Origin: CAYUPI01 sp964446585
GTDB taxonomy: Bacteria > Verrucomicrobiota > Verrucomicrobiia > Limisphaerales > UBA8199
DNA: 64,000 nt
Direction of reading: 5' to 3'
Assembly: GCA_964446585.1 (NCBI GenBank)
Contig: CAYUPI010000011.1
Span: 62,001-126,000, forward strand
In this document: positions 24,913-33,265 of the stretch, piece by piece
Position numbering within the stretch: the stretch's first letter is position 1
Layout of the letters: each line of letters starts with the position of its first letter
Program-made: the position numbers and the translations under genes
Notes under the pieces: model-generated
Database searches by the model: none
Seen by the model: the letters and a program-made list of their open reading frames with translations, nothing else
What the model was told of the DNA's origin: nothing

Positions 24913-25748
24913 GGCCATCTGTCACTCGGGTGAGCCGGTCTGCCCTGCGCCAGGCCAAGGGCCCATTTGATGCCGCCCAGGAGATGTCGTTGGTACGCCT
25001 CGGCAACCTCTTTCGGGTTCTCCCGTTTGAAACTCTCCGGTGTGTTCGGGTCCCACACATCTTCACGATGTCCGAGCGCGGTATAAAAGACGCGTCCCTT
25101 GCCGTAGCTCTTGGCCCAGGCGATCGGATAATGGCCGGGCGTTTTCTCGTTGGGATGCTTATCCAGGACGAGCAGGTCGTGCACTTTGTTAGGGTCGTAA
25201 TTCTTCTGCAGGTAAATCTCATCCTTTACATGAAAGGTCGCTCCCAGATCGCGGCAGGCGGGATGTTTCCGGTCCTTATCGATGCAGTCCACGACCGCCT
25301 GGGCGTGGTGCGTCTGGAATTCACCGCCCAGCATTTTGATGTAAGGCGGGAACGGATGAAACGTGTCGGAGGCTGAATGCGTCCCGATGAATGCTTTGCC
25401 CGATTTGATCCAATCCAGGAACGCCTGTTTGTCCGGCAGCGGCAACTCACCCGTGGTGTTGGCGAAGACCACCCCGTCATAGTTCTTTAACGCCTCAGCC
25501 GTCATCTTCCGGGCCATGTCGTCGTCTGTCCGCGCGTAATCCACCGTGAAGGCGCCGCTCTTTTGGGCCAGTTCGCCCAGCACCTTTTCCGCCGTCGCAA
25601 TCGAGCTGTGCCGAAACCCTTTGGTGACCGTGACGACCAATAGCTTCTTCGGCGCGGCGAAAGCAGGCGAAACCAAGCCGAACAGTCCGCACGTCAGCCA
25701 CCCGAGGAAGAGCCACCGGACGCAGCGATGGAAGCCGTTCGTTTTCAT
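24909..25748 (-). CDS. ThuA-domain protein
   Basis: 279 residues from the ATG at 25748 (upstream in-frame TTG at 25772 rejected). The signal peptide is about 1-32. The glutamine-amidotransferase-like ThuA fold is shown by KLLVVTVTKGFRHSSI, NYDGVVFANTTGELPLPDKQ, GKAFIGTHSASDTFHPFPPYIKMLGGEF (abridged here to its key HSASDTFH segment) and GKGRVFYTALGHREDVW. ThuA is linked to trehalose or disaccharide utilisation via keto-sugar intermediates. Translational coupling to the Gfo/Idh/MocA gene supports a shared carbohydrate pathway in the cell envelope. Confidence 0.9.
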   Translation of the reverse strand: MKTNGFHRCVRWLFLGWLTCGLFGLVSPAFAAPKKLLVVTVTKGFRHSSIATAEKVLGELAQKSGAFTVDYARTDDDMARKMTAEALKNYDGVVFANTTGELPLPDKQAFLDWIKSGKAFIGTHSASDTFHPFPPYIKMLGGEFQTHHAQAVVDCIDKDRKHPACRDLGATFHVKDEIYLQKNYDPNKVHDLLVLDKHPNEKTPGHYPIAWAKSYGKGRVFYTALGHREDVWDPNTPESFKRENPKEVAEAYQRHLLGGIKWALGLAQGRPAHPSDRWP

Positions 25749-25903
25749 GAGAATAAGAAGTCGATGAGACAAATGTTCGTCAAAATTAAGACTCAGTTGA
25801 ACCCGATGGAATTCATTTTTTGCACCACGGTCAAGGCTTTCCGATTGGCTCCCTCAATTTGGAGCGCATCTGGACATTGCCGCAATCGAGCCGTACGAAA
25901 GTT

Positions 25904-25976
25904 GGAGCGCACGACTCTGAGCGTGCACGTTTGCGAGTCGAGCCGATCTCCACGCACGATCAGAGTCGTGCGCTCC
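25904..25976. repeat. Long perfect inverted repeat (GGAGCGCAC type)
   Basis: A 17-bp arm at 25904-25920 (GGAGCGCACGACTCTGA) is perfectly complementary to 25960-25976. After one mismatch another 5 bp (CGTGC) can pair, leaving a loop of about 27 nt. It occupies the middle of the 317-bp gap between the ThuA gene and the NtrC-like gene, which otherwise shows nothing. Its termini match those of the element at 37698-37807, so both may belong to one dispersed palindromic family. Confidence 0.7.
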
Positions 25977-26065
25977 GGCGGCAGTCCAGGTGCACTCTTC
26001 AAATTGCCAGTTGTTTACGAGCCCTTCCCTGATTTAATTTGCCGCCGGCAAATAGGCAAACGCTG

Positions 26066-27439
26066 ATGACCCCGACGCTCTTGATAGTTGATGACGAGAA
26101 AACAATCCGCGAAGGCTTCCGCGAGGCGCTCGAGGATTCTTACGATGTTTATCTGGCCGAGGACGCCAAAACCGCCATGGACCTGCTCGAGAAGGAGCGT
26201 TTCGACGTGCTGCTGACCGATTTCCGCCTCGCGGGTGAAGACGGAATGAAGTTGATCACCCGCGCCAAGTCGCTGTCCAAACCTCCGGTTTGCATTCTCA
26301 TGACCGCTTACGGTTCCGAAGAATTGGCCGTCGAAGCCATGAAACGCGGCGCCGACGATTACATCGCCAAGGGTCGCCTGCAAATCGACGAGCTGGAGAT
26401 GCGTATCGCGCGGGCATTGCGCCGGCAAAACCTCGAAACGGAAAATGTCTCGCTGCACCGCCAGCTCGACGCGAAGTTCAGGATGGAAAACGTCGTCGGC
26501 GAATCCAAGGCCATGAAGGAAGTGCTGGAGCTGGTGCAGCAGGTGGCTCCGGCGCGCTCGACGGTTCTCTTGCAAGGCGAGAGCGGCACAGGCAAGGAAC
26601 TGATCGCCAAAGTCATTCACCAGCTTAGCCCGCGCGCCCGGCAACCAATGGTCACCGTCCACTGCGCCGCGTTGGCGCCGACGCTGCTGGAGAGCGAACT
26701 GTTCGGGCACGAAAAAGGCGCTTTCACCGGCGCACACGAACGGCGCATTGGCCGATTCGAGCAGGCCCAGGGCGGCACGCTCTTCCTTGACGAGATCGGC
26801 GAGCTGGACGCCATGATTCAAATCAAGCTGCTGCGCTTCCTGGGCGAGCGCTCGTTCGAGCGCGTCGGCTCCAATAAAACCCTGACCGCCGACGTGCGCC
26901 TGATCGCCGCGACGAACAAGAATCTCGAAGAACTCGCCAGGACCGGCACGTTTCGCGAGGACCTGTTTTTTCGGCTGCGCGTGGTGGAAATCTGGCTGCC
27001 CCCATTGCGCGAGCGCCGTGAAGACATTCCATTGCTGGCCCAGTCTTTCCTCCGGGAATTCGCCTCGGAAAACCAGAAAAAGGTCGGCGGCTTCAGCTCC
27101 GAAACCATGGACCTGCTGCTGCGCTATGCCTGGCCGGGAAACGTGCGAGAACTGAGGACGGCCATCGAGCACGCTGTGGTCTTGTGCCGCGGCGATAAGA
27201 TCACACCGCGCGATCTCCCTCCGGCCGTGCGCACGGGGGTAGCGGCCGTCGCGCCTGCGACGGACTCTCCGGGCGTGCTGACCCGGGACGATATGACCGT
27301 TCAGGAAGCGGAAAAGCAGCTCATGATCCGGGCCCTGAAAGAAACCAACGGCAATCGCACTCTGGCCGCGAAGAAAGTTGGCATGAGCCGACGCAGCCTG
27401 CACCGCAAGCTCCATCTTTACCACATCGAAGACCTGTGA
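26066..27439 (+). CDS. NtrC-family sigma-54-dependent response regulator
   Basis: 457 residues from the ATG at 26066. The receiver domain (1-120) has phospho-acceptor Asp52 in LLTDFRLAGEDG and conserved Lys102. The AAA+ domain has Walker A GESGTGKE (171-178), the sigma-54 contact loop GAFTGA (218-223), Walker B TLFLDEIGELD and the arginine-finger region FREDLFFRLRVVEI. A Fis-type HTH closes the protein (NRTLAAKKVGMSRRSLHRKL). It therefore activates sigma-54 promoters on phosphorylation. No sensor kinase is adjacent. Its stop overlaps the GTG of the glycosyltransferase gene. Confidence 0.95.
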   Translation: MTPTLLIVDDEKTIREGFREALEDSYDVYLAEDAKTAMDLLEKERFDVLLTDFRLAGEDGMKLITRAKSLSKPPVCILMTAYGSEELAVEAMKRGADDYIAKGRLQIDELEMRIARALRRQNLETENVSLHRQLDAKFRMENVVGESKAMKEVLELVQQVAPARSTVLLQGESGTGKELIAKVIHQLSPRARQPMVTVHCAALAPTLLESELFGHEKGAFTGAHERRIGRFEQAQGGTLFLDEIGELDAMIQIKLLRFLGERSFERVGSNKTLTADVRLIAATNKNLEELARTGTFREDLFFRLRVVEIWLPPLRERREDIPLLAQSFLREFASENQKKVGGFSSETMDLLLRYAWPGNVRELRTAIEHAVVLCRGDKITPRDLPPAVRTGVAAVAPATDSPGVLTRDDMTVQEAEKQLMIRALKETNGNRTLAAKKVGMSRRSLHRKLHLYHIEDL

Positions 27440-29277
27440 GCACACTGTTGCCGCAAGACCTGGTTCACCGGCTGGTCGGTGCGGGCGGCATCCGCTACCT
27501 CCGCATCGGGCTGGGCCTGTTGGTCTTGGTAACTGCAGTCGTCGGCTACAATTGGCGCGCGTTCCGGAATATGTCCACCCAGGAGGCGATGGACGCGGCG
27601 CAATTGGCCCGCAATATCGCCGAGGGCAAAGGCTACACGACCCTCTTCATCCGGCCGTTCAGCATGTCCCTGGTCAAGAAATTCAATCCCGAGAAGCCGA
27701 CCCCGGGCCAGGCCGCCGACCCTGCCCGACTCAAGACCATGCATCCGGATCTGGCCAATCCCCCCATCTACCCGCTGCTCCTGGCGGGCGCGATGAAAAT
27801 CCTGCCGTTCGAGTACAAACTGCCGTCCAAGCCCAAACTCTTTTGGACCTCCAGAGGCTCCTTTTACCGTTACCAACCAGATTTCCTTATCAGCCTCATC
27901 AACCAGGCCGTTTTCTTCGCCATGATCGTCCTCCTCTTTTTCCTCGCACGACGCCTCTTCGACAGCTCGGTCGCCTGGTTCTCCGCCATCCTGGTCATGG
28001 CCACTGAGTTGTTCTGGCACTTCACCGTTTCCGGACTGCCCACAATACTGCTGATGCTGATTTTTGTCGGGTTGGTCTGGTGCCTGGTGTTGCTGGAAGA
28101 AGAAACGAGTGCTCCCAGATGGGGCTGGGGCGGCATCTTCCTCCTGGCCGCTTTGGCGGGCGCCGCCGTGGGCGTCGGCGCTCTGACTCGTTACGCCTTC
28201 GGTTGGCTGATCTTTCCGGTCCTGGTCTTCCTTGTGCTTTTTGGCGGAACGCGGCGCGTGTTGCTGGTGCTGACCGCGTTGGTGGTCTTCGCCGGCGTGA
28301 TGGCGCCGTGGGTCATGCGCAACCTGGCGCTGAGCGGTCTGCCCTTCGGCACCGCCAGCTACGCCATCCTGGAAACTACCTTCGCCTCCCCGGGCAATCA
28401 TCTTCAGCGCTCGTTCGAGCCGCAAGTCACGGTCTCGATTTCCTTGTTCTGGTTCAAACTCATGACCAACCTGCGTCCGCTTGTCCAAAGTGACTTGCCC
28501 AGGCTCGGCGGCAGTTGGGTTTCCGCGTTTTTCCTGGTCGGCCTGCTCATCAGCTTTCGGAGTCCTGCACTCAGGCGCGTCCGCTATTTTTTGCTCCTTT
28601 GCCTCCCGGTCCTGGCCATTGCCCAGGCCCTCGGCCGCACACAGCTCTCGGAGGAGTCACCGGAAATCAATTCCGAAAACCTTCTGGTCCTGGTGGCGCC
28701 GCTGGTCATCGTTTACGGAGTCGGCCTGTTCTTTTTGCTCATCGAACAAATCAACCTCGCTCTGCCCGAGCTGCGCTTTCTCGCCCTCGCGCTCTTTGGC
28801 GTCGTCTTCAGCCTCCCGATGATCCTCCTCTTTCTGCCGCCCAAAACCAATCCGGTCAATTACCCGCCATATAACCCGGCTGTCATCCAACTCGTCGCCG
28901 GCTGGATGCAGGCGACTGAGCTGATCATGAGCGATATCCCGTGGGCGATGGCCTGGTACGGCCAGCGGCAGTGCGTTTGGCTCACCCTGAAAGCCACGCC
29001 CGATACTTCCGACCCGAACACGCACGAAGATTTCCTCTCGATCAACGACTACCAGAAACCCATCGTCGCGCTCTACCTGACTCCGCGGACCCTGGATGCG
29101 CACTTCTTCTCAGAATGGGTTTGGGGCGGCGAACAGAGTTGGGGCAGCTTCGTCCTCGACAGCCTCGTCAAAAAGGAAACGCCGCCGACCTTCCCGCTGC
29201 ATCATGTGTTGCGCGCCTGGCTGACCACCGGCCAAATCGTCTTCACCGACTGGGACCGCTGGCGGAAAGTTCCTTGA
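27436..29277 (+). CDS. Polytopic membrane glycosyltransferase (GT39/ArnT-like)
   Basis: 613 residues, GTG start overlapping the regulator stop (GTGA). The first TM helix is followed by a periplasmic loop with MSTQEAMDAAQLARNIAEGKGYTT, the usual position of the acidic site in PMT/ArnT-type transferases (-D-A--A--I--G-G). About nine to ten further TM helices and a C-terminal periplasmic domain follow. This suggests transfer of a sugar from a polyprenyl-phosphate donor to an envelope acceptor. The canonical DE pair is not clear, so the assignment to the superfamily rests on topology and the loop motif. Coupling to an NtrC-type regulator is unusual. Confidence 0.7.
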   Translation: MSTLLPQDLVHRLVGAGGIRYLRIGLGLLVLVTAVVGYNWRAFRNMSTQEAMDAAQLARNIAEGKGYTTLFIRPFSMSLVKKFNPEKPTPGQAADPARLKTMHPDLANPPIYPLLLAGAMKILPFEYKLPSKPKLFWTSRGSFYRYQPDFLISLINQAVFFAMIVLLFFLARRLFDSSVAWFSAILVMATELFWHFTVSGLPTILLMLIFVGLVWCLVLLEEETSAPRWGWGGIFLLAALAGAAVGVGALTRYAFGWLIFPVLVFLVLFGGTRRVLLVLTALVVFAGVMAPWVMRNLALSGLPFGTASYAILETTFASPGNHLQRSFEPQVTVSISLFWFKLMTNLRPLVQSDLPRLGGSWVSAFFLVGLLISFRSPALRRVRYFLLLCLPVLAIAQALGRTQLSEESPEINSENLLVLVAPLVIVYGVGLFFLLIEQINLALPELRFLALALFGVVFSLPMILLFLPPKTNPVNYPPYNPAVIQLVAGWMQATELIMSDIPWAMAWYGQRQCVWLTLKATPDTSDPNTHEDFLSINDYQKPIVALYLTPRTLDAHFFSEWVWGGEQSWGSFVLDSLVKKETPPTFPLHHVLRAWLTTGQIVFTDWDRWRKVP

Positions 29278-29350
29278 AGTTCCGAGTTCAAAGTTCAAAG
29301 TTCAGCGTTCGGTGTTCGGCTTTGGATGTTGGATGTTGAACATTGGATGT
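29278..29350. repeat. Degenerate short-period repeats after the glycosyltransferase gene
   Basis: The interval contains tandem-like units AGTTCAA/AGTTCAG and GTTCGGT, followed by TTGGATG and TGTTGGATGTTGAACA. It looks like a decayed simple repeat of the kind common between genes in this lineage. No coding capacity or terminator is evident. Confidence 0.4.
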
Positions 29351-29383
29351 TTCCATCCTCCTTCTTCGCCACCCGGTCCCGCC

Positions 29384-29662
29384 TTACTTGCCGCGCCTCA
29401 CTTGCTCCTTCTTCTCCTCCAGTTCGCTTTGCAGTGATTTGCGGTCGCTGACCAGTTGCTTTTCCAATTGCTCGATCGCCTCGGCGTCCCCACGATCGAT
29501 CGCCTTGATCCGCTCTCCTTCAACGAACAGCTCCCGCTCTGCAATTTTGGCCTTGTACCTCGACTCCAGTTCGGCGATTTCCTTCTTCTGCTGGTTCGTC
29601 AGCTTGGTTGTCGGCGAGCTTTTGTTCAGGCGCTCCATCGCCAGTTCATACGCGCTTTTCAT
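29384..29662 (-). CDS. Small coiled-coil protein
   Basis: 92 residues from the ATG at 29662 (MKSAYELAMERL); an ATG two codons earlier is also possible. The protein is almost entirely charged helix with heptad character: KKEIAELESRYKAKIAERELF and EAIEQLEKQLVSDRKSLQSELEEKKE. It has no signal or TM segment. Similar short proteins occur in Verrucomicrobia next to TPR genes; the function is unknown. It starts 13 bp after the TPR gene and is probably cotranscribed with it. Confidence 0.7.
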   Translation of the reverse strand: MKSAYELAMERLNKSSPTTKLTNQQKKEIAELESRYKAKIAERELFVEGERIKAIDRGDAEAIEQLEKQLVSDRKSLQSELEEKKEQVRRGK

Positions 29663-29675
29663 GGGCATCAGGCAA

Positions 29676-30122
29676 CTATTTCACATTGGGCTTCTTTTTC
29701 CACGGCATGTCCGGGAATTTGCCGGGCAGTTTCACCGGCTCAAGCTTCGGCTTGGCCATCTGCATTTCCGGATCTTCGGCGGGTTGTTCCGCTGGCGCAT
29801 TTTGGTCAGTGCGCCAGGAAGCAATCCGCGACTGCAGTCCGTGGTGCTCCGCTGTGGCTTTGTCTCCCGCCTTCATATAAAAGAGTGACAGGTTCGTATG
29901 CACCAATTGATCGTGCGGTTTTAACTGCTCCGCCTTGTGGCCTTCGGCGATCGCCGCCGTGTAATCGCCCTTCCGATAATAGGCCATGCCTAGCGCCAAT
30001 TGCGCCTCAAAATGTTTCGGTTCCGCTTCGAGCACCGCTTTGAGCCGGACAATCGCGCCCTCATACTCGCCGCGGCTGAACTCGAGCATCGCCTCATCAT
30101 ACTGCTCGGCCAATGAATCCAT
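29676..30122 (-). CDS. Tetratricopeptide-repeat protein
   Basis: 148 residues. About three TPR units are visible: YDEAMLEFSRGEYEGAIVRLKAVLEAEPKHFEAQ (first pair of helices), ALGMAYYRKGDYTAAIAEGHKAEQLKP and VHTNLSLFYMKAGDKATAEHH. The C-terminal 45 residues are Pro/Lys-rich and likely disordered. There is no signal peptide, so it is probably a cytoplasmic scaffold. It is transcribed with the coiled-coil gene downstream. Confidence 0.8.
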   Translation of the reverse strand: MDSLAEQYDEAMLEFSRGEYEGAIVRLKAVLEAEPKHFEAQLALGMAYYRKGDYTAAIAEGHKAEQLKPHDQLVHTNLSLFYMKAGDKATAEHHGLQSRIASWRTDQNAPAEQPAEDPEMQMAKPKLEPVKLPGKFPDMPWKKKPNVK

Positions 30123-30266
30123 ACGTCGTCGTTTCGATTTCGAACCTACCTGCCCTCAGACCTTTCCGCAACTGTGTGAGAACTGACCGTCTGCCGCGCT
30201 GGGCTGCGCAGCCGAGGTGAGCACAGCGAGCCAAACTGAAATCCTGAAGGGATGACATCATACTAG

Positions 30267-30319
30267 CCCAGGGTAGAGGCGAAGGTGGCCGTCTGCAAAG
30301 ACCGAGCCGCCACCCTGGG
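30267..30319. repeat. CCCAGGGT/ACCCTGGG inverted repeat
   Basis: CCCAGGGT at 30267-30274 pairs with ACCCTGGG at 30312-30319, and GGTGGC/GCCACC add inner pairing. It follows AAATCCTGAAGGGATGACAT, a sequence context I associate with dispersed intergenic repeats of Verrucomicrobia. It lies in the non-coding stretch 30123-30515. Confidence 0.5.
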
Positions 30320-30342
30320 TAAAACGACCCCCAACATTTTGT

Positions 30343-30369
30343 CCCTCTCCCCATCTGATGGGGAGAGGG
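30343..30369. repeat. 13-bp near-perfect palindrome CCCTCTCCCCATC
   Basis: The arms 30343-30355 and 30357-30369 are perfect complements separated by one T. It sits in a polypurine/polypyrimidine stretch continuing with AAGGGGTGAGGGG. It could be part of a dispersed repeat or act as a strong terminator-like hairpin. The stretch 30123-30515 holds only these repeats. Confidence 0.6.
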
Positions 30370-30515
30370 GAAGGGGTGAGGGGCTTCTTAATTCGACCGA
30401 AGCCTGGCTGCGCCTATAGGGTTGAGCATGCAGCGACGGACGTGCATCCTGTGCAACGCGCCGCGGAGCGTCCCATTAAGCGCCCCGACCACATCCCAAA
30501 CAAGTCCAACTTAAA

Positions 30516-30878
30516 GTGATAAGAGCAGACAAGGTAACGGCAGGCATCATCGCCATGACCGTATTTGCAGGTGTCACAGCTTGCGTGCTGCTGTTGACAC
30601 ACCGCTCTCAGGCACGTCCCCTGTCACTTATTTTCGAGAGGTACAGCACCAGAGTGCATTTTTTCGTTCAGGAAGTGGCGTTCTTGTGGCTCACCAACTG
30701 GTCAGACAGGGCTTATATTGTGCCGATGGCGGGCGGCACGAGTTACGGGTCAAACCGGAGCGTGGAGCCAACAGGAGGCAGCCCGTTTCGTAAGTCCGCA
30801 TTCGTAAGCCAGCGGCGGCTGCCTCCGGCGGCTCATGCTCGCCGTTATGCCAGAAATCGTCTAATATCTCGAAGGTGA
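30516..30878 (+). CDS. Possible truncated hypothetical gene running into an attC-like element
   Basis: GTG at 30516 or ATG at 30555. The first 75 residues include a TM segment (VFAGVTACVLLL) and the stretch VAFLWLTNWSDRAYIVPMAGGT, resembling a small family of Verrucomicrobial membrane-associated proteins that normally continues much further. After about residue 80 the frame passes straight through the hairpin at 30765-30850, giving low-complexity RRLPPAAHARRYARNR. I take this as a gene whose 3' part was replaced by the repeat. Codon use of the tail is unlike its neighbours. Confidence 0.35.
   Translation: MIRADKVTAGIIAMTVFAGVTACVLLLTHRSQARPLSLIFERYSTRVHFFVQEVAFLWLTNWSDRAYIVPMAGGTSYGSNRSVEPTGGSPFRKSAFVSQRRLPPAAHARRYARNRLISRR
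30765..30850 (+). repeat. attC-like two-stem hairpin ending in GTTATGC
   Basis: The outer stem GAGCC (30765-30769)/GGCTC (30830-30834) and the inner stem GGAGGCAGCC (30774-30783)/GGCTGCCTCC (30817-30826) are both perfect. The element ends in GTTATGC (30844-30850), one base off the GTTRRRY core. The next ORF starts 45 bp later with a small secreted protein. This spacing matches integron cassette organisation, but no integrase is present in the window. Confidence 0.4.
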
Positions 30879-30894
30879 ATGTGTCGTAGAAATT

Positions 30895-31263
30895 ATGAAA
30901 AAGAGCATTCTTACACTTGTTTGTTTGTCGCTTGCTCTTGTTTGGCTCAAGCTGAGCGCAGCAACAGATTCTGCCAAGGATTACCATTTGGTGCAGTCCC
31001 AGGTCGCGGATGAGGTTCCCTTACGCGGGCCGGTCGAGAGTGCGACGGTTTACGTTCTCGTTTGTCCGGACCTGCGCCTTTACGTTTTCAGAGCATTCCA
31101 GTCACATCCCATGGAAGAAATCATTAAGCATTTTCCTCGCGGGAGTGTTTTACATTATGACGGTAACGCACTCGCCAAACCCCAAACACAAGCTCAGATA
31201 GAGGCGTTGACCGCGTTTTGCAAATCAACAGGCATCAGCCTTAGTCTTACTCCAACGAATTGA
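30895..31263 (+). CDS. Small secreted hypothetical protein
   Basis: 122 residues from the ATG at 30895. The signal peptide is about residues 1-22 (MKKSILTLVCLSLALVWLKL). The mature part has an alternating beta pattern with SATVYVLVCPDLRLYVFRAF and a helical C-terminus (TQAQIEALTAFCKSTG). No family function is known. It is flanked 45 bp upstream by the end of one attC-like element and 14 bp downstream by the start of another, which makes it the best candidate for a gene cassette in this window. Confidence 0.6.
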   Translation: MKKSILTLVCLSLALVWLKLSAATDSAKDYHLVQSQVADEVPLRGPVESATVYVLVCPDLRLYVFRAFQSHPMEEIIKHFPRGSVLHYDGNALAKPQTQAQIEALTAFCKSTGISLSLTPTN

Positions 31264-31276
31264 ATGCAATGATTCG

Positions 31277-31366
31277 GCCCAACTATCGGCCTAGAGTGGA
31301 TGCCGGCGCGGCCTGGTGTTTGTATTCCTGGCGCTATTGGCGCGGCACGAGTGAAGCTGGCCGATA
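31277..31366 (+). repeat. attC-like hairpin starting with GCCCAAC
   Basis: GCCCAAC (31277-31283) is a perfect RYYYAAC box. TATCGGCC (31284-31291) pairs with GGCCGATA (31359-31366), and the interior TGCCGGCGCGGCC can fold against GGCGCGGCA, giving one long imperfect hairpin. It begins 14 bp after the stop of the preceding small gene. A clear GTTRRRY right box is missing, so the element may be decayed or of another type. Confidence 0.4.
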
Positions 31367-31382
31367 AGCCCTGCATGCGCGA

Positions 31383-32207
31383 ATGCAGTCTCGAGATTCT
31401 CATGGTTGCACTCAGAGACCGGCGTTCACACTAATCGAATTGCTCGTGACGATCGCCATCATCAGCATTCTCGCCGCCCTGCTCCTGACGGCCTTGAGCA
31501 GCGTCAAGTTGAAAGCCCAACGAGTCCATTGCCTCAACAACATCCGGCAACTGTCATTGGGCAGTTTCATGTATGCCCAGGAGAATAGCCGGCACGCAGG
31601 GGTTGAGGCTTCGGCGTTTCCGGGTGGAAATTGGATGGGGACCTTGAATGAATATGCCAAAGTGAAACGGATCCTGCTTTGCCCTTCCGCACCCATGCAT
31701 GACCCGCCGCCCGTCAGCGGCAATGAACAAGGTTATTCCGACCGCGCGTGGGTACGTTGGACTTCAGATCAGAAAACGATGTTTTACGGCAGCTACGGGT
31801 ACAACGGCTATCTCTATTCCGACCTGAAGCTTTCCGAGCCAGGTGATCCCAAGCAGGAAAAGGTCTTCACAAGGGAATCGGCCGTTCAAAAGCCGGCATT
31901 GACTCCGGTTTTTTTCGACGAGAATTGGGTGGATACATGGCCCTGGGAAACAGACCGGCCCTACACCAATCTTTACACTGGCCAGCCATTCAGCGTGTCA
32001 CCCAACCAGATGGGGCGTTGCACGATCGCGCGGCATGGCAGCCGCAGCGCATCCCGTGCCCCGCGCAATTTTGCTATCAGCGGCACGATGCCCGGCGCGA
32101 TCAACGTGGGCCTGGCCGATGGCCATACGGAAATGGCCAAACTGGAAGATCTCTGGAATTACTATTGGCATTTGGATTGGCAGATACCGGTCAGCAGACC
32201 TAAATAG
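31383..32207 (+). CDS. Type II secretion-like pseudopilin (prepilin N-methylation, DGH-type)
   Basis: 274 residues. The type IV prepilin signal is AFTLIELLVTIAIISILAALLL at residues 14-35, with Ala instead of Gly at the cleavage position. The helix continues into VHCLNNIRQLSLGSFMYAQEN. The C-terminal part has INVGLADGHTEMAKLEDLW, the DG-containing motif of the very large Verrucomicrobia/Planctomycetes pseudopilin family. Such proteins are exported by a pseudopilus-like machinery and exist in many paralogues per genome; the specific role is unknown. It starts only 17 bp after the attC-like element at 31277-31366. Confidence 0.85.
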   Translation: MQSRDSHGCTQRPAFTLIELLVTIAIISILAALLLTALSSVKLKAQRVHCLNNIRQLSLGSFMYAQENSRHAGVEASAFPGGNWMGTLNEYAKVKRILLCPSAPMHDPPPVSGNEQGYSDRAWVRWTSDQKTMFYGSYGYNGYLYSDLKLSEPGDPKQEKVFTRESAVQKPALTPVFFDENWVDTWPWETDRPYTNLYTGQPFSVSPNQMGRCTIARHGSRSASRAPRNFAISGTMPGAINVGLADGHTEMAKLEDLWNYYWHLDWQIPVSRPK

Positions 32208-32346
32208 TTCTCCTAACTCATAGACCGTCGAGAGAAGATAACAACAACCAGTGGTGTGACAATCCGCTGCAGCCAGCGCTGGGAAAAGCTTGGGGCGGCG
32301 GTCGCTGGGCTGGCGAGCGTATGCTTTTCAGCGAGGAGATCTGAGA

Positions 32347-33195
32347 ATGAACAAACGCTTTAAACGCGAGATCGGCAAGTGGGCCGCTGCATCCTGTCTT
32401 TGGCTTTTCTCGATCCAAATTCAAGCCGCTCAATTTGTTGAGATCAATTGTGAAATCGAAACCTACGGCTACCGGCTTGCCGACACCAACTCAATTGCCA
32501 GGGCAAGGCCAAAGACGGTCCATGTGGTTTGCATTACAGCGTCAAGTGAATGGTACATCGAGGATGATTTTCAAGAGCGGCGAAAATGGTTGTTCGACGG
32601 CAAGACGGTCTCGTGTAACTCACGGCCACTCTCTGCATCTGATGCTTCCGAAAAGGGCGACTCCAGGATTATGAAAGAGGCTTGGGAGTCGCGCGACGGA
32701 CATCCGATGGGGGATTTCGGCGTGAACATCCCCTGGCTGGCGTTCTGCTCGGGAACGTACCTCAAACGCGAAGGCCGCGTCATCCCATTGCCCGCTGCGG
32801 TATTGCATCATTGTCCGGATCGGTTTGCGTACACGGATGTTGCCACCACGTTCGATGACGAGTACGGTCTCCCGAAGAGCCTGGACCTATTCACTTCCAA
32901 ATCGCTTTTCCTGAAATCTCACACAGATTGGGACAGGGAGCTTTCCTTTGGTGACCGATATACGGAGTGGAAAAAGAAAACCGCACTGAAGATTCAGGAC
33001 GGCGTTCTCGTCTTTCATTATGGTGTCCTCGAGTCAACCAACGCGCTGGGGAGGACCTTCCCCACGAAATTTGAATTCTTCCAAACTGGACGCCGGTTCG
33101 AGCAGGACGGCAATTGGTTCTGTCAGGGCTCCGGCCGGGTTAGCTCGATTCGTCCATCTACCAGGTCTCCAACCGCGCAATGGAACCAACACTGA
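32347..33195 (+). CDS. Secreted hypothetical protein, Verrucomicrobial family
   Basis: 282 residues from the ATG at 32347, with GAGGAG about 10 nt upstream. The signal peptide is about 1-30 (CLWLFSIQIQAAQF). The mature part has QFVEINCEIETYGYR, ECYIEDDFQ-like KWLFDGKTV, then PMGDFGVNIPWLAFCSGTYLKREGRVIPLP and YGLPKSLDLFTSKSL. I recognise this arrangement from lineage-specific secreted proteins without assigned function. Relatives I recall are longer at the C-terminus, so this copy may be shortened (it ends in a Ser/Arg-rich tail). Confidence 0.65.
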   Translation: MNKRFKREIGKWAAASCLWLFSIQIQAAQFVEINCEIETYGYRLADTNSIARARPKTVHVVCITASSEWYIEDDFQERRKWLFDGKTVSCNSRPLSASDASEKGDSRIMKEAWESRDGHPMGDFGVNIPWLAFCSGTYLKREGRVIPLPAAVLHHCPDRFAYTDVATTFDDEYGLPKSLDLFTSKSLFLKSHTDWDRELSFGDRYTEWKKKTALKIQDGVLVFHYGVLESTNALGRTFPTKFEFFQTGRRFEQDGNWFCQGSGRVSSIRPSTRSPTAQWNQH

Positions 33196-33265
33196 CTAAC
33201 CCGGCTGCTCCACGCAACCGCGCGATGAAGCTATTTTCTCGTGCGCCCTCACGGCCACGTCCCAC

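Noticed and set aside
25793..26002. Small minus-strand frame in the gap before the NtrC-like gene
   Set aside because: The frame is created by the long inverted repeat at 25904-25976 and has no supporting features.
26015..27445. Long minus-strand open frame (476 codons) over the NtrC-like gene
   Set aside because: It is an antisense shadow of a high-GC gene. The translation is Gln/His/Arg-rich with no domain, while the plus strand encodes a full canonical regulator.
27418..28488. Minus-strand frame of 356 codons over the glycosyltransferase gene
   Set aside because: The translation is low-complexity, rich in Gln, Glu and Gly, and antisense to clear TM helices. It is a typical GC-driven shadow.
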